Assembly: GCA_913049565.1 (NCBI GenBank)
Contig: CAJWZG010000067.1
Span: forward strand, 1-11,933
Source of the DNA: an uncultured Gammaproteobacteria bacterium
GTDB taxonomy: Bacteria; Pseudomonadota; Gammaproteobacteria; Pseudomonadales; Azotimanducaceae_A
Direction: 5' to 3'
DNA length: 11,933 bases
In this document: positions 6,647 to 11,933 of the stretch, piece after piece
Layout of the letters: each line of letters begins with the position of its first letter
Position numbering within the stretch: position 1 is the stretch's first letter
Notes under the pieces: generated by a model
Database searches by the model: none
Seen by the model: only the letters and a program-made list of their open reading frames with translations
Told to the model about the DNA's origin: nothing
Translations under genes and position numbers: made by a program

Positions 6647-6653
6647 GGGAGGG
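6647..6653 (+). promoter_or_regulatory. Ribosome binding site deciding the GTG start of the PI-PLC gene
   Basis: GGGAGGG lies just before GTG 6656. No ATG is available in frame ahead of the signal peptide, so this site together with the peptide fixes the unusual start codon. Confidence 0.65.
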
Positions 6654-6655
6654 TT

Positions 6656-7630
6656 GTGGCGATAGCAAAACTCTCTGGGTTGATCTCGATACTTTGGTTT
6701 TTTGGCGCGGCGCATGCTGAAGTTCGCATCAACCAAACGCAGTTTATTGGTAGCCACAACAGCTATAAGCAAGCCATGTCGAGTAGCTATCGGGCCGTGC
6801 TCGGCCTGATTAATGCCGACGCAGCTAAAGCGCTCGATTACGAACATATCCCGTTAGAGCAACAACTTGATCTTGGTTTGCGCAAGTTAGAACTTGACGT
6901 TTTTTACGAACCAGAAGGCAATAGGTTTCCTGTTGGCCATATTCAGCTTATCGACATGAACAGCCACTGCACTGCTCTGCGTGAGTGTCTTGAACGCCTG
7001 TCTAACTGGTCTGACCTCAACCCTAGTCATGCTCCGATATGGGTGAGTTTCAATGCCAAAGACCAGCAAATAGGCTGGCTACCCGATCCCGTCCCGTTTG
7101 ATGCCGCGGCTTTCAGTACGATGGATGAGGTTTTAGATGCTGTTTTGGGCAGGCGAATAATTACCCCGAACAAAGTCAAAGTGGCGGAAACCGACGTTCC
7201 AGTATGGCCTTTGTTGACCGATGCCCGTGGCAAGTTCCTGCTCGTTCTGGACGAGGGCGGGGACAAACGTGATCTGTATCTAAACAACTGGCGACAGCGA
7301 CCGATGTTCGTCAACGTAGCGCCTGAGCATCCCGCTGCCGCGGTGATGGTTGTCAACGATCCCATCCGCGACTTTGAACGCATTCAACGACTGGTAGATC
7401 GCGGTTTTATGGTTAGAACGCGCGCCGATGCGGATACGGTAGAGGCGAGAGCGAATGACAGTCGGCGAATGGAGGCAGCTTTAGCCAGTGGTGCTCAGGC
7501 AGTCAGCACAGATTATTACTTGCCAACGAATCCGTTCGATAACAGCTACCGGGTTCAAATCGAGTCCGGCCTGCGCTGTAATCCCGTTGTCGCCCCTGAG
7601 GATTGCAACAGTAGTGAGTTAGCGCCTTAA
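6656..7630 (+). CDS. Exported Ca2+-dependent PI-PLC-like phosphodiesterase (PI-PLC-C1 type)
   Basis: Member of the PLC-like phosphodiesterase TIM-barrel superfamily, closest by motif to the calcium-dependent phosphoinositide phospholipase C group (PI-PLC-C1). It starts with GTG; the first 21 residues form a clear signal peptide ending in AHA before EVRIN, so the protein is exported. The catalytic region follows: QFIGSHNSYK (29-38, His34), PLEQQLDLGLRKLELDV (66-82, with acidic Glu79 and Asp81 likely at the metal site), and VGHIQLID (93-100, His95 as a candidate second His). Cys105 and Cys111, plus two cysteines near the C-terminus (RCNP and EDCN), could form disulfides. The 324-residue length suits a complete single-domain enzyme. 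It lies 31 bases after the GTP cyclohydrolase-like gene, is last in the run, and is followed by a strong terminator. The real substrate may be another phosphodiester lipid, since most bacteria make little phosphatidylinositol. Confidence 0.82.
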   Translation: MAIAKLSGLISILWFFGAAHAEVRINQTQFIGSHNSYKQAMSSSYRAVLGLINADAAKALDYEHIPLEQQLDLGLRKLELDVFYEPEGNRFPVGHIQLIDMNSHCTALRECLERLSNWSDLNPSHAPIWVSFNAKDQQIGWLPDPVPFDAAAFSTMDEVLDAVLGRRIITPNKVKVAETDVPVWPLLTDARGKFLLVLDEGGDKRDLYLNNWRQRPMFVNVAPEHPAAAVMVVNDPIRDFERIQRLVDRGFMVRTRADADTVEARANDSRRMEAALASGAQAVSTDYYLPTNPFDNSYRVQIESGLRCNPVVAPEDCNSSELAP

Positions 7631-7639
7631 TTCAGACAG

Positions 7640-7667
7640 AAAAAAACCGCCATGAGGCGGTTTTTTT
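7640..7667. terminator. Bidirectional intrinsic terminator
   Basis: A perfect 12-base-pair hairpin: seven A, then CCGCC (7647-7651), loop ATGA (7652-7655), GGCGG (7656-7660), then seven T. Read on either strand it gives a GC stem followed by a T-run. It lies 9 bases after the PI-PLC stop and 18 bases beyond the stop of the convergent acyl-CoA dehydrogenase gene, so it can serve both. Confidence 0.93.
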
Positions 7668-7685
7668 CGGTGGTCGTTGGCAGCC

Positions 7686-8978
7686 TTACTTTAGTACCAA
7701 CTTATCGTCGATAGCGGTGTAAGCCTGGCCTTCATACTTGCGTACTTCATTACGGCCGACAACCATGTGATGCACCTCGTCCGGTCCATCAGCAAGACGG
7801 AGCGTGCGTTGACTGGTGTACATACGAGCAAGCGGAGTCCATTGAGACACGCCGGTTGCGCCGTGGATTTGGATTGCTTGGTCGATGATGTTGCACACCT
7901 TCTCGGGAACCATAGCCTTAATCGCGCTGACATAAACCCGGGCTTCTTTGTTGCCCAAGGTATCCATAGCCTTAGCCGCTTGCAGCACCATTAGTCGGCA
8001 AGCGTCGATTTCGATACGTGCCCGAGAGACCCATTCGATGTTCTTACCCAACTGAATGATCGGCTTGCCGAAGGCATGGCGAGTAGTTGAGCGTCGAATC
8101 ATCAGCTCCAGCGCACGTTCAGCGACACCGATTGAGCGCATGCAGTGGTGAATACGTCCTGGTCCTAAGCGCAACTGGGAGATTTCAAAGCCGCGGCCTT
8201 CACCCAACAGCATGTTTTCCTTGGGCACACGTACATTGTCGAAGTGAATGTGCATATGACCGTGAGGTGCGTCGTCATGACCGAACACTTCCATACCGTC
8301 AAGGATGTTGACGCCCTTCGCATCGATAGGCACCAAGATTTGAGATTGCTGCTTGTGCGCTGGCGCATCCGGGCTGGTTTTCACCATGGTGATCATGATT
8401 TTACAGCGTGGGTCGCCGGCACCAGAGATGTAGTACTTCTCGCCGTTAATAACGTACTCATCGCCATCAAGTACTGCTTGAGTACAGACGTTCTTTGCAT
8501 CGGACGAAGGCACTGCCGGCTCAGTCATTGCGAATGCAGAGCGGATTTCACCGTTCAATAGTGGCTTCAACCACTGCTCTTTCTGCTCAGGCGTACCTAC
8601 CCGCTCCAACACTTCCATGTTGCCAGTATCTGGTGCGCTACAGTTCAGTGTTTCAGAGGCTAACGGGCTTTTGCCGAGTTCGTTAGCGATAAAGGCGTAG
8701 TCGAGGTTGCTTAAGCCCTCGCCGGTGTCTGCATCGGGTAAGAAGAAGTTCCAAAGACCGGAATCTTTTGCTTTTTGCTTGGCGGTTTCTAACAACTCGA
8801 GCTGTCCGTCGCCGTAGCCCCAATGTTCTTTTCGTCCTTCGCCTAGGCGGTGGTACTCTTCGGTGATTGGATCAACATTCTCTTTGATATGTTTCTTAAC
8901 GGCATCAAGAAGCGGTTGCGCCTCATCGGACATGGTTAAATCAAACAGATCAGGGTTTTCTAGGACGGCTTCCGTCAT
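7686..8978 (-). CDS. Acyl-CoA dehydrogenase, ACAD10/11-like
   Basis: FAD flavoprotein introducing a trans-2 double bond into acyl-CoA thioesters, with electrons passing to electron-transfer flavoprotein; cytoplasmic. The 430-residue protein has the three-domain layout: helical N-domain, beta middle domain with AFAMTEPAVPSSDA (148-161), and C-domain with RHAFGKPI (300-307), QAIQIHGATGVS (367-378) and LADGPDEVHHMVVGRNEV (395-412). DGPDEVH, in place of the EGT found in MCAD-type enzymes, is the mark of the ACAD10/11-like group and puts Asp397 near the catalytic-base position, by remembered alignment. The frame extends to a GTG at 8993, but ATG 8978 has GGAGAG eight bases upstream and is preferred. 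It shares the 7640-7667 terminator with the opposing plus-strand run and is 106 bases after the RND gene, with its own likely promoter between. It is a different subfamily from the dehydrogenase at the left edge; chain-length preference is unknown. Confidence 0.88.
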   Translation of the reverse strand: MTEAVLENPDLFDLTMSDEAQPLLDAVKKHIKENVDPITEEYHRLGEGRKEHWGYGDGQLELLETAKQKAKDSGLWNFFLPDADTGEGLSNLDYAFIANELGKSPLASETLNCSAPDTGNMEVLERVGTPEQKEQWLKPLLNGEIRSAFAMTEPAVPSSDAKNVCTQAVLDGDEYVINGEKYYISGAGDPRCKIMITMVKTSPDAPAHKQQSQILVPIDAKGVNILDGMEVFGHDDAPHGHMHIHFDNVRVPKENMLLGEGRGFEISQLRLGPGRIHHCMRSIGVAERALELMIRRSTTRHAFGKPIIQLGKNIEWVSRARIEIDACRLMVLQAAKAMDTLGNKEARVYVSAIKAMVPEKVCNIIDQAIQIHGATGVSQWTPLARMYTSQRTLRLADGPDEVHHMVVGRNEVRKYEGQAYTAIDDKLVLK

Positions 8979-8985
8979 CTTATCT

Positions 8986-8991
8986 CTCTCC
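8986..8991 (-). promoter_or_regulatory. Ribosome binding site deciding the acyl-CoA dehydrogenase start
   Basis: GGAGAG on the minus strand, seven bases before ATG 8978-8976. It overlaps the alternative GTG start at 8993, which itself has no upstream ribosome site. Confidence 0.65.
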
Positions 8992-8997
8992 ACGTTT

Positions 8998-9026
8998 AAT
9001 ATTTCGATGTCTGGATACTAACTCAA
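8998..9026 (-). promoter_or_regulatory. Candidate promoter of the acyl-CoA dehydrogenase gene
   Basis: On the minus strand TTGAGT (9026-9021) and AATATT (9003-8998) are separated by 17 bases, each with 4 of 6 consensus matches. Transcription would then begin only about 12 bases before the start codon, close to the ribosome site, which is tight. No recognisable PsrA or FadR operator was seen in the 106-base spacer. Confidence 0.3.
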
Positions 9027-9047
9027 TCGAATTGCGAAGGCACATCG

Positions 9048-9068
9048 ACAAAAGCCGAACACCGGCTT
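9048..9068 (-). terminator. Possible weak intrinsic terminator after the RND gene
   Basis: On the minus strand, 16 bases past the RND stop, AAGCCG (9068-9063), a five-base loop and CGGCTT (9057-9052) form a 6-base-pair stem running into TTTT in total, then G. The T-run is short, so termination may be partial. A second hairpin, CCGGC/GCCGG (9062-9066 with 9072-9076), shares bases with it and would exclude it. Confidence 0.45.
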
Positions 9069-9084
9069 ATCGCCGGGACACTCA

Positions 9085-11933
9085 TTAGACGAGGCTTTGC
9101 CCGACGAGTGATTCTGGGGTCGCGGGCTCGTCATCCTCGAGGGACTCGTGCTTTTCACGGACAAAATCATAGATGATGATGTACAGACACGGGACGAGAA
9201 TCAGGGTGATGACGGTGGCGAACAAAACCCCCCAAGCCAGAGAGATAGCCATAGGCAGAAAGGGAGCTGTTGCCGGCGTGCTCGTCGACATCAGTGGAAT
9301 TAGGCCGACAAAGGTCGTCACCGAAGTCAAAATAATCGGCCGAAAGCGGATTGTCGCTGCCCCTAAAATCGCCTCAGTGGCAGTTTTGCCTTCACGCTTG
9401 CGGCGATTAGCGTAGTCCACTAAAACCAAGGAGGCGTTCACAACTACCCCAGACAAAGCAGTCAGGCCCAATGCGGAGAAAAACACCAGCTGCTGGTCTA
9501 AGACATAGTGGCCGGCAATAGCGCCAACGGCGCCAAAGGGAATAACGCTCATGATGATGAGCGGCTGCACATAGCTCTTCAGCGGGATGGCAAGCAGGGT
9601 ATATATCAATATCAAAGACAGCAGTGATCCCACTGCCAAGCCGCCGAGCGCATCCGCTCGCTCTTCTTGCTCGCCGCCAAGCTGGATGTCGATATCAGGA
9701 TAACGCGTTTGGAACATGGGAATCATCTCGGCGCGCAAGGCGGCGCTGACCTCTTCTGGAGCAACGCGGCTGCGGTCGATGTCAGCGCTAACAAAGACAT
9801 TGCGCTGGCCATCGCGACGATCGATGGCCGAATAACCGCGCGCGATAGAGAAATTGGCAACGGAATAGAAGGGTACTTGGGACCCGTCAGGAGTGCGTAT
9901 GTACATATCCTCTAGGTTGCTGATGGATTTCCGCTCTGCTTCCGGGAAGCGCACCATCACGCGAACATCGTCTTTGCCCCGGGCAACGCGCTGGGCTTCT
10001 GACCCATAAAATGCAGCTCTCACTTGAGTCGCAAGATCGTTGAGCGTGAGGCCGAGGTTTCTGGCTTCAGGCAGCAAGTCGAGTTGGATTTCTTGTTTAC
10101 CTAAGCGCCAGGAGTCTGAGATGTCGAAAACCCCTTCGAATTTGGACAACTCACTTTTGATATCTTCTGCCGCGCGCCTTAGCTCTCCAACATCATCGCC
10201 GCGCAGTTGGTATTCGATGGGCGACCCAGTGCCAAACTTATCCGAGTCAAAGCTTAGATTCACGGCGTCAGGAATGCTGCCGGCAGCCTCTCGCCATCGA
10301 TTTGCAATAACCTTCGATGAGATGTTGCCGCGCTCGGAAACCGGCGCAAGATCCACAACCACCTCAGATATGTTTGAGGAAAAACCGCCAAATCCATCCC
10401 CTGGGCCACTGCGCTGGGACTTTGTGCCTACGCTGACGAATGTGTGTCGTACAAGAGGTACAGACATTCCAAGCTCGGCAGTCATCTCGCGATTAACCAC
10501 AGCAGACGCCTGCTCTAAACGCCGAGCAGCCTCCAAGGTTTGAGACGCGGGCACACCCACCGGCATTTCTAACGCTGCGTAAACGCGGTCACCCTCGACT
10601 GCAGGGAAGAAACCAAAAACGACCCGTCCGCTTAGGATCATCGATAACGCGACGATCAGTGTTCCTAGGCAGATAGCCCCCGTGGCGTAGCGCCAGATAA
10701 TTACGCGATGCATGAATGGCTGGTATCGATCCGTCGCAAAGTGCTCAAGGCTGTTGCCTAGCGTACTTTGGAGTTTTTTGAATGAGCGAGTTAACGGGTT
10801 GCCGGTAGAAGGCTTCGCTCGGTTGGCTAAGTGCGACGGCAAAATAAGTTGGGATTCGACGATGCTGAAGAACAAAGCAAAGATAACAATCCAGCCAATG
10901 GGTGAGAAAAAGTCGGCCATTTGGCCCTGCACCATGACCAGCGGCAAAAAGGCAGCAATAGTGGTGAGTACACCGAAGATAACCGGGGTGCTGACTTCCC
11001 AAGTGCCGTCAATGGCGGCTGTCAGCCTTGGCTTACCCATCTGCTCATGGCCGTAGACGCGTTCGCCGACAACGATGGCGTCATCGACAACGATACCCAG
11101 AACTAGAATAAAGCCCATAACGGTCAGCGTAGAAATGTTGATATCCGTTGCAGGTAGTACGGCTATAGCGCCCATCAGTGCGACGGGTATGCCGATGGCG
11201 ACCCACATTGCGAGTCTGAACTCCAAAAAGAGGGCTAAAATGACCAAGACAAGTAAAAGGCCTCCACCGGCACTTCTGGTCAGCACCGACATGCGTTCGT
11301 CCAAGTCGTCTCCGCCATTGATCCAGATGGTCGTTTTCAACCCCTCGGGCAGTTTGGATTCAAATTTAGCGACGACCTCTTTCGTGGATGCCACAATCTT
11401 CACGAGGTCTTCGGATTCTACTTGGGATACGTTGATCATTGCTGCACGCTTGCCATCGAATTCGGCCATCAGAAAGCCTTCTTCGAAGGTATCCCGAATG
11501 TCGGCAATGTCGCCCAATAACAGGCGCGTGCCGTCTGGACGAGTCATCACGACCACATCGGCGAACTCTTCACCTAGGTAGGCTTGTCCTGTTGTTCGGA
11601 TAAGAATCTCACCGGCCTGAGACCTAATGGTGCCTCCTGGCATATCGAACGAGGATGCTCGAATGGCCTGAGATATTTTATTGAGCGTTAGCCCGTATTG
11701 TTTCAGTGTCTGCTCGGACACCTCGATGGAAATTTCGTATGGGCGGATATAGCTCACACTGGCGGTAGAAATGCCGCGAACTCTGGCTAAGTCATCGCGC
11801 AGTTCCCGGGAAAGCTCTTTCAATGAGCGCTCGTCGGTATCGCCGCTAAGGGCGATTTGAATAGCCAATCTCGCTCGGGCAATTTTCGAGATAATGGGTT
11901 TTTCTGTTTCAACTGGGAAACTGTTAATGCTAT
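9085..11933 (-). CDS. RND efflux transporter permease (AcrB/HAE1-like; N-terminus cut by window edge)
   Basis: Inner-membrane proton-driven efflux subunit of a tripartite pump. The frame is open to the right edge: 948 complete residues are visible against about 1,030 to 1,050 usual, so roughly the first 100 are missing. A TTG at 11868 is not the real start, because family-like sequence (FPVETEKPIIS) continues upstream of it. Both repeats are present, each with a periplasmic porter region and a membrane block. The first block has GIVVDDAIVVGERV, with the paired Asp of TM4 at 11080-11085. The second has GVVVNASLVLVDYANRR, where Asn (9436-9438) aligns with the proton-relay Lys of AcrB TM10. ESQLILPSHL after the first block and SGVVVNASL point to an HAE1-type relative rather than AcrB itself. 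Substrate is unknown. The membrane fusion protein expected beside it would lie to the right, outside the window; no outer-membrane channel gene is present. Confidence 0.92.
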   Translation of the reverse strand, partial: SINSFPVETEKPIISKIARARLAIQIALSGDTDERSLKELSRELRDDLARVRGISTASVSYIRPYEISIEVSEQTLKQYGLTLNKISQAIRASSFDMPGGTIRSQAGEILIRTTGQAYLGEEFADVVVMTRPDGTRLLLGDIADIRDTFEEGFLMAEFDGKRAAMINVSQVESEDLVKIVASTKEVVAKFESKLPEGLKTTIWINGGDDLDERMSVLTRSAGGGLLLVLVILALFLEFRLAMWVAIGIPVALMGAIAVLPATDINISTLTVMGFILVLGIVVDDAIVVGERVYGHEQMGKPRLTAAIDGTWEVSTPVIFGVLTTIAAFLPLVMVQGQMADFFSPIGWIVIFALFFSIVESQLILPSHLANRAKPSTGNPLTRSFKKLQSTLGNSLEHFATDRYQPFMHRVIIWRYATGAICLGTLIVALSMILSGRVVFGFFPAVEGDRVYAALEMPVGVPASQTLEAARRLEQASAVVNREMTAELGMSVPLVRHTFVSVGTKSQRSGPGDGFGGFSSNISEVVVDLAPVSERGNISSKVIANRWREAAGSIPDAVNLSFDSDKFGTGSPIEYQLRGDDVGELRRAAEDIKSELSKFEGVFDISDSWRLGKQEIQLDLLPEARNLGLTLNDLATQVRAAFYGSEAQRVARGKDDVRVMVRFPEAERKSISNLEDMYIRTPDGSQVPFYSVANFSIARGYSAIDRRDGQRNVFVSADIDRSRVAPEEVSAALRAEMIPMFQTRYPDIDIQLGGEQEERADALGGLAVGSLLSLILIYTLLAIPLKSYVQPLIIMSVIPFGAVGAIAGHYVLDQQLVFFSALGLTALSGVVVNASLVLVDYANRRKREGKTATEAILGAATIRFRPIILTSVTTFVGLIPLMSTSTPATAPFLPMAISLAWGVLFATVITLILVPCLYIIIYDFVREKHESLEDDEPATPESLVGQSLV

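Noticed and set aside
8979..8993. GTG start five codons upstream for the acyl-CoA dehydrogenase
   Set aside because: The GTG overlaps the GGAGAG that suits ATG 8978, and nothing upstream of it could serve as a ribosome site.
10040..10543. 167-codon plus-strand frame opposite the RND gene (also 11075-11581)
   Set aside because: Antisense to a confidently identified permease; low-complexity Ser/Arg/Thr-rich composition and no ribosome site seen.

Overview
The window reads as chromosomal DNA of a gammaproteobacterium, probably a marine or other aerobic heterotroph. This is inferred from the gene families (valine-type and ACAD10/11-type acyl-CoA dehydrogenases, MaoC-like hydratase, exported phosphodiesterases, RND pump), moderate GC, Shine-Dalgarno style starts and dense packing. 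No rRNA, tRNA, CRISPR array, insertion sequence or phage gene was seen, and no gene-free stretch exceeds about 130 bases.

Layout. 1-1791 (minus): an MFS transporter followed, in the direction of transcription, by the N-terminal part of an isobutyryl-CoA dehydrogenase-like enzyme that runs off the left edge. 1921-3084 (plus): a patatin-like lipid acyl hydrolase, divergent from the MFS gene. 3081-4346 (minus): an exported glycerophosphodiester phosphodiesterase, whose stop codon overlaps that of the patatin gene. 4383-7630 (plus): a co-directional run of four genes, namely a DxD glycosyltransferase-like protein, a MaoC/hotdog hydratase, a non-standard GTP cyclohydrolase II family protein, and an exported Ca2+-dependent PI-PLC-like phosphodiesterase. 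The run is closed by a strong bidirectional terminator at 7640-7667. 7686-8978 (minus): an ACAD10/11-like acyl-CoA dehydrogenase. 9085-11933 (minus): most of an RND efflux permease, cut by the right edge.

How the genes may work together. Two themes are visible. One is acyl-CoA and branched-chain catabolism: two acyl-CoA dehydrogenases of different subfamilies and a MaoC-like hydratase. The other is hydrolysis of phospholipids and phosphodiesters: patatin, GDPD and PI-PLC within about 5.7 kb, two of them exported. A lipid scavenging or remodelling role fits but is inference, since these genes are not in one operon. The most unusual proteins are the GTP cyclohydrolase II homologue (extra N-terminus, Arg-to-Ala change in the signature loop, no riboflavin genes around it) and the unassigned glycosyltransferase. 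I see no clearly new multi-gene system. Most of the window is ordinary metabolic chromosome with a few points worth checking.
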